Part shown: piece by piece, positions 14,457-22,664 of the stretch | Position numbering within the stretch: the stretch's first letter is position 1 | Layout: every line of letters starts with the position of its first letter | NCBI RefSeq assembly: GCF_005869225.1 | Contig: NZ_SWFP01000002.1 | Coordinates: 806,001 to 870,000 of the forward strand | Source: Dyadobacter bucti | Lineage (GTDB): Bacteria; Bacteroidota; Bacteroidia; Cytophagales; Spirosomataceae | Reading direction: 5' to 3' | Length of the DNA stretch: 64,000 nt | The notes under the pieces: model-generated | Seen by the model: the letters and a program-made list of their open reading frames with translations, nothing else | Told to the model about the DNA's origin: nothing | The model's database searches: none | Program-made: the position numbers and the translations under genes

Positions 14457-14847
14457 TTCCCTAACATACAACGGCTATACCGCAACGATCGCATACAATT
14501 CGGAGGACGAAGTGTTCTTTGGAAAAGTAATCGGCGTAAATGATCTTGTCGTTTTCGAAGGAACTTCTGTGGCCGAGCTTAAAGCAGGTTTGAAAGAAGC
14601 GGTAGATGATTATCTGGAAACTTGCAAGCAGATAGGCAAGTCTCCGGACAAGACCTACAAAGGCGTTTTTAACGTTCGCGTACCGTCAGGCCTCCACAAA
14701 AAGGTTGCCACATTTGCTTCTCAGCACGATGTTACCCTCAATGATTTTGTAAAATCCGTTTTGTTATATGCAATGGATCATGAAGAAATTACTTCTGGTT
14801 TATTCGATAACAGGTCCGGTGAATACAATTATGCCCTTGGAGCGTAG
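14449..14847 (+). CDS. hicB: HicB family antitoxin
   Basis: 132 residues. The N-terminal HicB domain is clear (YNGYTATIAYNSEDEVFFGK, then GVNDLVVFEGTSVAELKAGL and KEAVDDYLETCKQIGKSPD). A ribbon-helix-helix-type DNA-binding segment follows (GVFNVRVPSGLHKKVATFAS, ending DFVKSVLLYAM). HicB binds and blocks the HicA ribonuclease and represses the operon. Here the partner hicA, overlapping its start by eight bases, is frameshifted, so this antitoxin looks orphaned; it may still act as a repressor or protect against a HicA elsewhere. The reading frame is intact and shows no decay. Confidence 0.9.
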   Translation: MINSLTYNGYTATIAYNSEDEVFFGKVIGVNDLVVFEGTSVAELKAGLKEAVDDYLETCKQIGKSPDKTYKGVFNVRVPSGLHKKVATFASQHDVTLNDFVKSVLLYAMDHEEITSGLFDNRSGEYNYALGA

Positions 14848-14868
14848 TTAGTGGATGTATCCAAAAAC

Positions 14869-15789
14869 ATGGAAGAAACACACCCTGATTCCTCTTCAAT
14901 AACAATCCGGCAAATGACCCCGGATGATCTTCCTTTTTGCAGACATCTGGTGAAAGAAGCGGGCTGGAACCAGACGGATGCCGACTGGTTGCGCGCAATG
15001 GATCTGGAACCGACCGGTTGTTTTGTCGCCGAGGCAAACCAGCAACCTGTTGCTACTACGACTGTCTGCTGCTTCGAAAACATCGCCTGGATCGCCATGG
15101 TGCTGGTCGACAAAAAAGTGAGAGGCCGGGGAATCGGAAAGCTCATTGTGGAGCACGCAATCGCATATCTTGATGCAAAAGGTATTGAAACGATCCGGCT
15201 GGACGCAACGTCACTGGGGCAGGGACTTTATAAAAAACTGGGTTTCAGGGAAGAATATGAAGTAATACGTTTTACCGGCGGCCGGCGATCCGGCGGCCGG
15301 CGATCCGGCGATCCGGCGGCCGACGATCCGACGCCCGGTACACTTGAAATCGGAAACATCCGCCGAATTTTCAAAGGAGATGTCATGATGGATGAAATTG
15401 TCAGGCTGGACGAAGAAGCTACCGCCACATTCCGGCGATCCTTTATCAACAGCTTCGCAAAAACAAATAATATCCCCTTCTATTGTAGCATAACCGACGG
15501 AGCAGTGACCGGATATGCAGGTTGCCGGGAGGGAATCATCGCCATTCAGATAGGACCATTAGCCACGTCTGTACCCGAATCGGGTTATCGGCTGCTTGAT
15601 CAAATCGCATCTCAATTTCCCGAGAAACCAATGTTTATTGATATCCCTTCAAATAATACCGCCGCACTTCACTGGGCGGCGGCAAACGCTTTCACCGAAC
15701 AACGCCGGTTTGTCCGAATGTACCGCGGATTTAAAATCCACGATTCACCAGAACTGATCTGGGCAAGTTCGGGGCCTGAGAAGGGCTGA
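14869..15789 (+). CDS. Tandem GNAT acetyltransferase with repeat-encoded linker
   Basis: 306 residues from the ATG at 14869 (a GTG at 14851 is a possible earlier start). The first GNAT domain covers about residues 8-135 with the acetyl-CoA loop RGRGIGKLIVEHAI in motif A and LDATSLGQGLYKKLGFREEY at its end. A linker GGRRSGGRRSGDPAADDP is coded by a 15-bp tandem repeat. The second half (about 160-306) is a degenerate GNAT-like domain of the Acetyltransf_18 type (FIDIPSNNTAALHWAAANAF). The substrate is unknown. It starts close behind hicB and may share its transcript. Confidence 0.82.
   Translation: MEETHPDSSSITIRQMTPDDLPFCRHLVKEAGWNQTDADWLRAMDLEPTGCFVAEANQQPVATTTVCCFENIAWIAMVLVDKKVRGRGIGKLIVEHAIAYLDAKGIETIRLDATSLGQGLYKKLGFREEYEVIRFTGGRRSGGRRSGDPAADDPTPGTLEIGNIRRIFKGDVMMDEIVRLDEEATATFRRSFINSFAKTNNIPFYCSITDGAVTGYAGCREGIIAIQIGPLATSVPESGYRLLDQIASQFPEKPMFIDIPSNNTAALHWAAANAFTEQRRFVRMYRGFKIHDSPELIWASSGPEKG
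15277..15329 (+). repeat. 15-bp in-frame minisatellite inside the GNAT gene
   Basis: The unit GGCGGCCGGCGATCC occurs at 15277-15291 and 15292-15306, then as a partial copy GGCGATCC (15307-15314) and a one-mismatch copy at 15315-15329. The unit length is a multiple of three, so gain or loss of copies lengthens or shortens the Gly/Arg/Ser linker between the two enzyme domains without breaking the frame. The GC content is far above that of the flanks. Confidence 0.85.
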
Positions 15790-15805
15790 TGTTGACAGGT
15801 GTATC

Positions 15806-18040
15806 TCAAATCAGCTTTTCCACTGTTATAGGCAAATCCCGTACTCTTTTGCCCGTTGCGTGAAACACTGCATTGGCGATGGCGGCGGCAACTCCTACTA
15901 TGGCGATTTCGCCAAGTCCTTTTGAGCCGATGGGGTTCACGTGGACATCGGGCTTATCGACATAAATCACATCGATCTGCGGAACATCGGCGTAGACCGG
16001 AATATGATAACTAACAAAATCATTGGTAATGTACCGTCCAAACCGATGATCCATGACGGAAGCCTCCATCAGCGCCATGCCGATGCCGCCTGCAATACCT
16101 CCGATCGACTGGCTTCTGGCAGTTTTGTAATTGATAATTTTTCCGACATCCGCGCAGGTTACCACTCTTTTCACCCGTACCTCCCCGGTCAGCGGGCTTA
16201 CATGTACCTCTATAAAATGACATCCGAACGAATACATCGAATACTGGTCACGCTCTGCTCCCGATTTCGATTCTTCCGTTACTTCCACCTGTTCGAGGTT
16301 ATGGTATTTTAAAACATCCGAAAGGGAAATTCCGCCCGATGCATCGGTCAGATTGAAAATCCTACCATTTTTAATTGTCATCTGATCGGGCTGTAAATTC
16401 AAGCCCGGGATTTCAGATGCCAGTTTAAGTAATTTGGTTTTCAAAGCCTCGCAAGCCACGTGTACTGCCGAGCCTACGCTCGGTATCGTGGAGGAACCGT
16501 TCTGTCCCGGCGCATCGGGCAGGCTGGAATCGCCCAGATCAAAACGGATTTTCCCGGGGCTTACACCCAGTATTTTTGAAGCGATGCGCGTCATAGCGGT
16601 ACCCGTTCCCGGACCTATATCCATGGTCGCACTCTGCACCACAACCGAGCCTTTTCGAGAGAAAACCGCCCTGGCTTTGGAAGGGTGACGGTGAAAGCCG
16701 TACAGGCTCGACGCCATGCCATACCCTACCAGCATACCGTCCTTTTGCATGGAGCGCGGTGCCGGCAGACGGTTTTTCCAGCCAAATTTCTCCGCGCCAA
16801 GCTCATAACATTCTTTCAGTGATTTGGCTGACCATGGCAGATTTCGCTCCGGATCCGTGTCCGCGTGGTTTTGCAAACGAAATTCCAGCGGATCAATATG
16901 TAAGGCAAAAGCCATTTCATCCAGGGCCGATTCCAGGGCAAACATACCGGTAGCATCTCCCGGGCCCCGCATCCACGTCGGTGTATTTACGTCGAGGTTA
17001 AGCAGCCGGTATTTTGTAAAAACGTTCGGGCAGGCATACATCGCCCGGGTTGCCAGAATTGTACGTTCGAGATGTTCTTCATAAGCGGAAGTCTGGCCGG
17101 TACCTTCGTGGTTCATTGCGGTAAGTATGCCATTTTTTGAAGCACCAATAGCTATTTTCTGAACTGTATAAGGTCGGTACCCCACCGAAGTAAACATCAG
17201 TTCCCGTCCCAAAACCAGTTTGACAGGACGTTTCAATTTTTTTGCTGCCAGAACCGCGGCAACCGTATGCGGCCAAACCCGGATACCCGATCCGAACGCG
17301 CCGCCGATAAATTGTGCATTCACCTTCACATTTTCCCTTGCTAGCTTAAAAGCTTGCGCCAGATTTCCCTGTGCAGACTTCACCCCCTGATTTTTATCAT
17401 AAACCGTCAGCTTGTCTTCCCCTTCCCACACCGCGATGATCGCATGTGGTTCCATCGGCTGATGATGTTGGGTGGGAATTGTGTAAGTAGCCTCAATTTT
17501 TACTTCTGCCGCATCGAAAGCTTCCGGATTCCCACGGCCGTAGTCCTGAAAAGGAGAATTTTTGCTTCGCTGCACACTCAGCGCGACGGCAGATTTTGAA
17601 AGGTTTGCCTCAAAATCGGTTTGGTGCGTAGCAATCTCATAACCTATCGTGATCAGCGAAGCAGCATGATTGGCTTGTTCCAGTGTTTCGGCCACTACCA
17701 TGGCCACCGGTTGACCATTGAAATAGATCAGTTCATCATAAAATACCCTGAACGCAGTACCCACCGGCGCTGGTTCCGCCGGCTGTTTTGCGGGAGGATA
17801 ACCGGGTACACCGGGCGAATTCAAATGACTGATCACGGCCAGAACGCCGGGTGATTCCTCTGCGGCTTTTGCATTGATATTTTTGATTCGCCCCTTGGCT
17901 ATCGTGCTTGTGATCAATACCGAATGTGCCAGATTCCCAACCGCATATTCCGCTGAATAAGTCGCCGTCCCGGTAACTTTTGGCCGACCATCTACGCGGT
18001 CAAGAGATTCCGGTTCGGTTTGCAGATCTTTTTGTACCAT
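15806..18040 (-). CDS. paoC: Molybdenum hydroxylase large subunit, PaoC-type
   Basis: 744 residues, the molybdopterin-cytosine-dinucleotide subunit of the xanthine dehydrogenase/aldehyde oxidase family. It begins with the domain typical for this subunit (LDRVDGRPKVTGTATYSAEY) and has cofactor motifs (QFIGGAFGSGIRVWPHTVAA, QNGSSTIPSVGSAV) and the C-terminal GSKGLGEIAIVG loop, whose Glu is the catalytic base. The size and the three-gene order match PaoABC of E. coli, a periplasmic aldehyde oxidoreductase that detoxifies aromatic aldehydes. It follows the FAD subunit by only six bases. The substrate here cannot be fixed from sequence; an isoquinoline oxidoreductase-like role is a less likely alternative. 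Confidence 0.9.
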   Translation of the reverse strand: MVQKDLQTEPESLDRVDGRPKVTGTATYSAEYAVGNLAHSVLITSTIAKGRIKNINAKAAEESPGVLAVISHLNSPGVPGYPPAKQPAEPAPVGTAFRVFYDELIYFNGQPVAMVVAETLEQANHAASLITIGYEIATHQTDFEANLSKSAVALSVQRSKNSPFQDYGRGNPEAFDAAEVKIEATYTIPTQHHQPMEPHAIIAVWEGEDKLTVYDKNQGVKSAQGNLAQAFKLARENVKVNAQFIGGAFGSGIRVWPHTVAAVLAAKKLKRPVKLVLGRELMFTSVGYRPYTVQKIAIGASKNGILTAMNHEGTGQTSAYEEHLERTILATRAMYACPNVFTKYRLLNLDVNTPTWMRGPGDATGMFALESALDEMAFALHIDPLEFRLQNHADTDPERNLPWSAKSLKECYELGAEKFGWKNRLPAPRSMQKDGMLVGYGMASSLYGFHRHPSKARAVFSRKGSVVVQSATMDIGPGTGTAMTRIASKILGVSPGKIRFDLGDSSLPDAPGQNGSSTIPSVGSAVHVACEALKTKLLKLASEIPGLNLQPDQMTIKNGRIFNLTDASGGISLSDVLKYHNLEQVEVTEESKSGAERDQYSMYSFGCHFIEVHVSPLTGEVRVKRVVTCADVGKIINYKTARSQSIGGIAGGIGMALMEASVMDHRFGRYITNDFVSYHIPVYADVPQIDVIYVDKPDVHVNPIGSKGLGEIAIVGVAAAIANAVFHATGKRVRDLPITVEKLI

Positions 18041-18046
18041 AGGATT

Positions 18047-19045
18047 TTATGCTTTACCGACAGCTGTCTTCAATGCCTGAACAATTGCGTTTGCTCCTAA
18101 TTTCAATTTGTACGCATTGTGTTCCAATGCTCGTCCACCCTGCATTGCAGCCTCTGCGGCTTGCTGAAAAACACTTTCAGAAACTGGCTGACCGGTCATA
18201 ATTTTCTCAGCTTCCGGAAATCTCCACGGTTTATGTGCAACCCCTCCCATCGTCAGACGCGCCGTTTTAATATTGTTTTGATCAATTTCAAGAGCCACAG
18301 CCACTGACACCAGGGCAAAAGCATAGGATGCCCTGTCGCGCACTTTTAAATAATGTACATGTCTGGTCAGGGGCGCATCCGGTATTTCCACAGCCAGGAT
18401 CAGCTCGTTATTCAGCAAATTAGAATCCAGCTCGGGGTTATCACCGGGCAGTCGGTGAAAATCGCCAAAAGGTATGCGCCTTTCTCCCTGCTGCCCAGTT
18501 ACGAGCACAACCGCATCCAACGCCAGCAGTGCAACACACATATCACTGGGGTGCACCGCTATGCAGGAGTCTTGGCCACTTTTTTCATTAGTACCAAAAA
18601 TAGCATGCATGCGGTTGATACCTTCCCAGGCGCCGCAGCCGCTTCCGGGAGTACGCTTGTTGCAAGGAAAAGCGGTATCATAAAAATAGTTACAGCGCGT
18701 ACGCTGCAATATATTTCCGCCAACCGTCGCCATGTTCCGCAATTGTCCCGACGCCCCTGCATGCAATGCCTGGGCGAGCAGCGGATGTTTCTGCAATACC
18801 GTTTTATGATTGGCCACCTCACTATTCAGCGCGAGAGCCCCAATACGAAGAAAGCCACCTTTTTGCTCTATTTTTTTCAGCGGCAGATGGTTGATATCCA
18901 CCAGTTTTTCGGGAGAGACAATACCTCTTTTCATCAGATCGATGAGATTGGTACCTCCTGCAATAAACCTTGCGTCGGGGTGCGATGCTACGGCGGCTAT
19001 GGCGTCTTTCACTGTTTTCGGACGATAATACAGGAACGGCTTCAT
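18047..19045 (-). CDS. paoB: Molybdenum hydroxylase FAD subunit, PaoB-type with extra Fe-S site
   Basis: 332 residues, the FAD-binding medium subunit (CO dehydrogenase flavoprotein family). The FAD motif is [20 protein letters not shown], followed by [20 protein letters not shown]. The insertion after this motif carries several Cys ([24 protein letters not shown]), as in PaoB and 4-hydroxybenzoyl-CoA reductase, where such a loop binds an additional [4Fe-4S] cluster. It overlaps the small subunit gene by four bases and is followed closely by the large subunit gene, so all three are translated from one message. Confidence 0.9.
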   Translation of the reverse strand: MKPFLYYRPKTVKDAIAAVASHPDARFIAGGTNLIDLMKRGIVSPEKLVDINHLPLKKIEQKGGFLRIGALALNSEVANHKTVLQKHPLLAQALHAGASGQLRNMATVGGNILQRTRCNYFYDTAFPCNKRTPGSGCGAWEGINRMHAIFGTNEKSGQDSCIAVHPSDMCVALLALDAVVLVTGQQGERRIPFGDFHRLPGDNPELDSNLLNNELILAVEIPDAPLTRHVHYLKVRDRASYAFALVSVAVALEIDQNNIKTARLTMGGVAHKPWRFPEAEKIMTGQPVSESVFQQAAEAAMQGGRALEHNAYKLKLGANAIVQALKTAVGKA

Positions 19046-19701
19046 ACCTTTTGACCATTATTTTTAACCTCCATAATGGCATTTACAATATTAGGATATG
19101 CCCCGCACCGGCACAGGTTCCCGCTCATATATTCCCGGATTTCATCCTCAGAACCCGCCTGGCCTTCCCGTACACAAGCTACCGCTGACATCAGTTGCCC
19201 GGGCGTGCAGTAGCCGCACTGAAAACCATCGTGCTTGATAAAAGCTTCCTGCATGGGATGCAGCTGGTTTCCGTCGGCAAGCCCCTCTATGGTTGTGATT
19301 TTCCTGCCATGCTGCATAACCGCAAAACTCAGGCACGATAACACGCGCTGACCGTCCACATGAACTGTACAAGCGCCGCACTGACCGAAATCGCAGCCTT
19401 TTTTGGTGCCGGTTAGGCCAAGTTGCTCGCGCAGCAGATTCAAAAGGGTAACCCGGGGATCGATGGAAAGTCTGTGTTTTTTACCATTGACCGACAAGGC
19501 CAGCTTTACTTTTTCGGCATCTCCGAGAGGTAATTCTTCAGCGAAAGCTTCTGAACCGCCAAAGAAATTGCCCGGTGCAAAGCTAAGCCCTGCAATTGCT
19601 ATCGATTGCTGTAAAAAGAGGCGCCTGTCTGCAAGACGCTGGTCCGATTTAAGTGACTCGTCGTCAGGATCACCCGCGCCTTGAGGTTTTTCTTGCATCA
19701 A
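19042..19701 (-). CDS. paoA: Molybdenum hydroxylase 2Fe-2S subunit with Tat signal, PaoA-type
   Basis: 219 residues. The N-terminus carries a twin-arginine signal ([20 protein letters not shown]), so the folded complex should be exported to the periplasm together with its partners, as known for PaoABC. A plant-type ferredoxin domain has the Cys set [20 protein letters not shown] followed by SC, and the second [2Fe-2S] domain has QCGYCTPGQ and [12 protein letters not shown]. It is the first gene of the operon; either of two adjacent ATG codons could be the start. A maturation chaperone (PaoD/XdhC type) is not present in the window. Confidence 0.9.
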   Translation of the reverse strand: MMQEKPQGAGDPDDESLKSDQRLADRRLFLQQSIAIAGLSFAPGNFFGGSEAFAEELPLGDAEKVKLALSVNGKKHRLSIDPRVTLLNLLREQLGLTGTKKGCDFGQCGACTVHVDGQRVLSCLSFAVMQHGRKITTIEGLADGNQLHPMQEAFIKHDGFQCGYCTPGQLMSAVACVREGQAGSEDEIREYMSGNLCRCGAYPNIVNAIMEVKNNGQKV

Positions 19702-19855
19702 ATAAAAAGGTTAGGATAATATAGGTTCACTAAAAATACTGACTTCACCTGAATAATTCGAGTAGGGAATTGGAATTAACTCTTCATATATTAGATTATT
19801 CGATGTAACCACTGAAAGACACTTTTTGTATCGCTTAAAAAGTAAAACATAGTCC

Positions 19856-20503
19856 ATGATCCAGACCAACCCTTACACGCAGCCCGACTGGGCCAATTCT
19901 TGCCTCATTACCATCGACTTACAGAATGATACCCTCGACGGGCAAACGCTGGAAGTACCCGGAACTTCTGCCGTACTCCCCAATGTCAGAGAGTTACTGG
20001 ACCAGTTCAGAATAAATAAGAAACCGATCATTCATTTGATCAGGCTGTACAAAAATGACGGCAGCAACGTAGACCTGTGCCGTAAACTGCAGGTTGAGCA
20101 GGGCAGTTCCTTTTTTATCCCAGGCTCAGCAGGTGCAGAGCTTGCCGACCCGCTGTTTGCAGGAGAACATGCCCTCGATACCAATCTTCTTCTGGATGGG
20201 GACGTTCAGCAACTTACTACCCATGAATGGATTATGTACAAACCCAGGTGGGGCGCGTTTTACCAGACGCGGCTGGAAGAATTTTTACGTTCCATGGGTA
20301 TCAATACACTGATTTTTTCCGGCTGTAATTTCCCCAATTGTCCCAGGACATCCATATATGAAGCCAGCGAAAGGGATTTTAAGGTAGTTTTGGTCCGGGA
20401 TGCGATATCGGGACTTTATGAAAAAGGTGTGACCGAATTAAAAAACATCGGCGTAAGCCTGATCAATACCGAGAATGTTGCCGGTGTTTTGAAAGATAAG
20501 TGA
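19856..20503 (+). CDS. Isochorismatase-family cysteine hydrolase
   Basis: 215 residues with the family triad region: Asp in LITIDLQND, Lys in EWIMYKPRWGAF, and nucleophile Cys in TLIFSGCNFPNCPRTSIYEA. Members hydrolyse isochorismate, nicotinamide, ureas or carbamates; this one cannot be assigned further. It is cytoplasmic, with no signal peptide. It is divergent from the molybdenum hydroxylase operon (about 150 bases between the starts), which may indicate shared control, and convergent with the sulfatase that follows. Confidence 0.85.
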   Translation: MIQTNPYTQPDWANSCLITIDLQNDTLDGQTLEVPGTSAVLPNVRELLDQFRINKKPIIHLIRLYKNDGSNVDLCRKLQVEQGSSFFIPGSAGAELADPLFAGEHALDTNLLLDGDVQQLTTHEWIMYKPRWGAFYQTRLEEFLRSMGINTLIFSGCNFPNCPRTSIYEASERDFKVVLVRDAISGLYEKGVTELKNIGVSLINTENVAGVLKDK

Positions 20504-20518
20504 CTACAAATCGTGACG

Positions 20519-22453
20519 TTAGTTAATTTTCCCGATCGCCAGTTTTTCAGTTCCTGCCGAATCCAGAATGAGATCTATGCAGGAATTGATTTCGTAATTT
20601 AAAGTCTTGAAAGGTTTTGCTGCGCTTTTTTCACGGAGGACAATAACACTGTCTGTCAGGCTTTTATCCGACGGAACAAAGTTGACTATCCCTCTCAAAG
20701 CCTGTCGCACCAGGGTAGCGTTTTCATTTTTGAGATAACTTACCAAAAGGTCAGTTGCAGCCGCTGTGTGAAAATGGTCCGCCAACAATGCCGCCAGCTC
20801 TATTTTTACAAAATCTTCCTTTTCGTTTTGTAAAAAAGCCAGCAACTCTTTCTCGTTTAAGGCTTTCTTATCCTGATTATGCAGCCCAATGACCGCCCAA
20901 TATCTCACGAGGCTGTTGACGTCAGTGAGTAACTTTTTCTGCGTTTTGATATCGCTTTTTCCTTTCCCAACCAATTCCGCCGCATCGAGTATTTTGTTTA
21001 ACGGATATTTTCCATCATTCTGTCTGAACTGGTAGAGCGTATCCGTCAGATCCACTTGCGAAAGCACATATTCCGGCGCAAACATCACATCGCGGTTTTT
21101 CAAAATAGCATCCCGGTTAGCACTGTGCAACTCTTCCAGCTGCTTTTTGTATGCTGGTACACCAGCCAGATTGATGGTTTCCCAGGGGTCATTTTTTATG
21201 TTAAAAAGATATTCAGCCGCGCGTTGACCGCTCACGACCGACGATTGCAAAGCATTCAGTTTCCCTTCTTTCTGATCTTTCCTGATCTGCTGCATGATGT
21301 CCGAAACGTCCATATACTTGTGCCGCTGAACGGTAGGCACATGCGGATAATAAATACGGATATAAGCCAGAGAATCCCGGATGATCGTACGGCCGAGATC
21401 AATAACCTCGTCGGTATTATCCCTCGCTCCCCAGAAATATTTCTGCGGTGTTTTCTTTTCAGGACCTAAAAAAACGGTCCCTTTCATATAACCGGGCACC
21501 TTGTTTCCGGTGAGGCTCAGCATGGTCGGGGCGAGGTCTTCAAAGTTTACAAGACCATCGCAAGTGCTCCCCGGAATGCCCGGTGCCAGATGTCTGTATT
21601 TTTCAGGAATTCTTATGATAAAAGGTACTTTATGCCCCAGCGAAGACGCATGCGTTTTGAAACCCGGCATACCCTGCCCATGGTCCCCGAAAAAGAAAAT
21701 GATCGTGTTTTCCCACTCGCCTTCCGCTTTCAGCCTGGCGATCAGCTCCCCTACTTTTATATCCATGAAATGCAAACTGTTGTACAGCCTGACCATTTGC
21801 GCCCGCATTTCGGGCGAATCCCGATAAAACGGCGGCACTATCACTTCCTCAGATTTGGCACGTTCCGAAACCGGTATTTTTTCCAAAACATTCTGAACAT
21901 ACCACTCCTGCGGGTTGGTCATGCTGCGCGACTGGTGCGATTCATTGAAATTAAAAACACTGAAAAAAGGCTGTCCGGCGGCCCGGCCTCGGTAATCTGC
22001 CTTGTTGCTGCTTTCATTCCAGTTCCGGGCGATCATCTGCTTTTCCCTTGCCAGGTTGTAATCGGTTTTAACGTTGTTGGTCGTATAATACCCAGAAGCT
22101 TTCAGTAAATGCGGAAAACCGGTTATTTCTGCGGGGATGTTATAATGGGTACGGTGATTTCCTGTCCCAGCGGCAGAGGATCTCACGCCCGTCAGGATCG
22201 TAAACCGGGAAGGCGCGCAGACCGTATTGGTAGAATAAGCATTGGTGAACCGCACACCCTCTTTCGCCAACTGGTCGATATTCGGGGTTTTAACACTTGT
22301 ATTTCCGTAACATCCTATGAAGTGCGGAGAAGTGTCTTCAATCGTGATCCAGACAATGTTGGGTTTGTTTGTACCTGTATTTTGGCAAAATGCGATACGT
22401 TGGGAGCAAACGAAAAGTGCTGCAACAAGCAAAAACTGAAATGATATTTTCAT
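20519..22453 (-). CDS. Secreted sulfatase with C-terminal HEAT-like repeats
   Basis: 644 residues from the ATG at 22453; this start gives a normal signal peptide (MKISFQFLLVAALFVCSQ), while the longer frame to 22522 does not. It is a type I sulfatase: metal-binding NIVWITIEDTSPHFIGCYGN, the formylglycine site CAPSR (in NTVCAPSRFTILTG), and IFFFGDHGQGMPGFKTHASS. The Cys must be converted to formylglycine by an FGE-type enzyme, which is not in the window. Residues from about 500 contain HEAT-like helices (VNSLVRYWAVIGLHNQDKKA). The sulfatase at 28795 has the same build and is probably its paralog. It is divergent from susC with matching promoters, so it should be co-regulated with the PUL. Confidence 0.92.
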   Translation of the reverse strand: MKISFQFLLVAALFVCSQRIAFCQNTGTNKPNIVWITIEDTSPHFIGCYGNTSVKTPNIDQLAKEGVRFTNAYSTNTVCAPSRFTILTGVRSSAAGTGNHRTHYNIPAEITGFPHLLKASGYYTTNNVKTDYNLAREKQMIARNWNESSNKADYRGRAAGQPFFSVFNFNESHQSRSMTNPQEWYVQNVLEKIPVSERAKSEEVIVPPFYRDSPEMRAQMVRLYNSLHFMDIKVGELIARLKAEGEWENTIIFFFGDHGQGMPGFKTHASSLGHKVPFIIRIPEKYRHLAPGIPGSTCDGLVNFEDLAPTMLSLTGNKVPGYMKGTVFLGPEKKTPQKYFWGARDNTDEVIDLGRTIIRDSLAYIRIYYPHVPTVQRHKYMDVSDIMQQIRKDQKEGKLNALQSSVVSGQRAAEYLFNIKNDPWETINLAGVPAYKKQLEELHSANRDAILKNRDVMFAPEYVLSQVDLTDTLYQFRQNDGKYPLNKILDAAELVGKGKSDIKTQKKLLTDVNSLVRYWAVIGLHNQDKKALNEKELLAFLQNEKEDFVKIELAALLADHFHTAAATDLLVSYLKNENATLVRQALRGIVNFVPSDKSLTDSVIVLREKSAAKPFKTLNYEINSCIDLILDSAGTEKLAIGKIN

Positions 22454-22490
22454 GAAAAGTAGTACGGGAATGACGATCTGGACAAGTCCG

Positions 22491-22502
22491 TAAAGTATAT
22501 AG
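22491..22502 (-). repeat. CTATATACTTTA box, copy facing the minus-strand sulfatase
   Basis: TAAAGTATATAG here is the exact reverse complement of the 12 bases at 22623-22634. Each copy lies just downstream of a TTACTTTG promoter box, in the transcribed leader of its own gene. A shared operator or start-site element is likely. Confidence 0.5.
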
Positions 22503-22519
22503 TCTATTATTTTGATAGG

Positions 22520-22549
22520 CAAAGTAATGTATTAATGAAGTATTTGCAA
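22520..22549 (-). promoter_or_regulatory. Promoter of the 20519 sulfatase
   Basis: On the minus strand, TTG (22549-22547) is followed after 19 bases by TTACTTTG (22527-22520), one mismatch from the Bacteroidota consensus TAnnTTTG. The box is identical to that of the divergent susC promoter. Confidence 0.55.
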
Positions 22550-22590
22550 TAAAACCGTTCTGCGACAAGAAAAAAATTGAGCCGGTAAGC

Positions 22591-22621
22591 TTGTAACTTC
22601 AGATTCATTAAATTTACTTTG
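22591..22621 (+). promoter_or_regulatory. Promoter of susC in the sulfatase PUL
   Basis: TTG (22591-22593) is followed after 20 bases by TTACTTTG (22614-22621). It lies 43 bases upstream of the susC start and is arranged back to back with the sulfatase promoter. Confidence 0.55.
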
Positions 22622-22622
22622 T

Positions 22623-22634
22623 CTATATACTTTA
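22623..22634 (+). repeat. CTATATACTTTA box, copy facing susC
   Basis: It begins two bases after the TTACTTTG box. It is the inverted match of 22491-22502; in the other copy the box-to-element distance is 17 bases longer, so the two are similar but not strictly equal in spacing. Confidence 0.5.
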
Positions 22635-22664
22635 TAGAATACTACTCTTATAACTCACCTTAAC

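Noticed and set aside
15276..15330. CRISPR-like direct repeats
   Set aside because: The repeats are contiguous, have no spacers and lie inside an open coding frame; they form a minisatellite.
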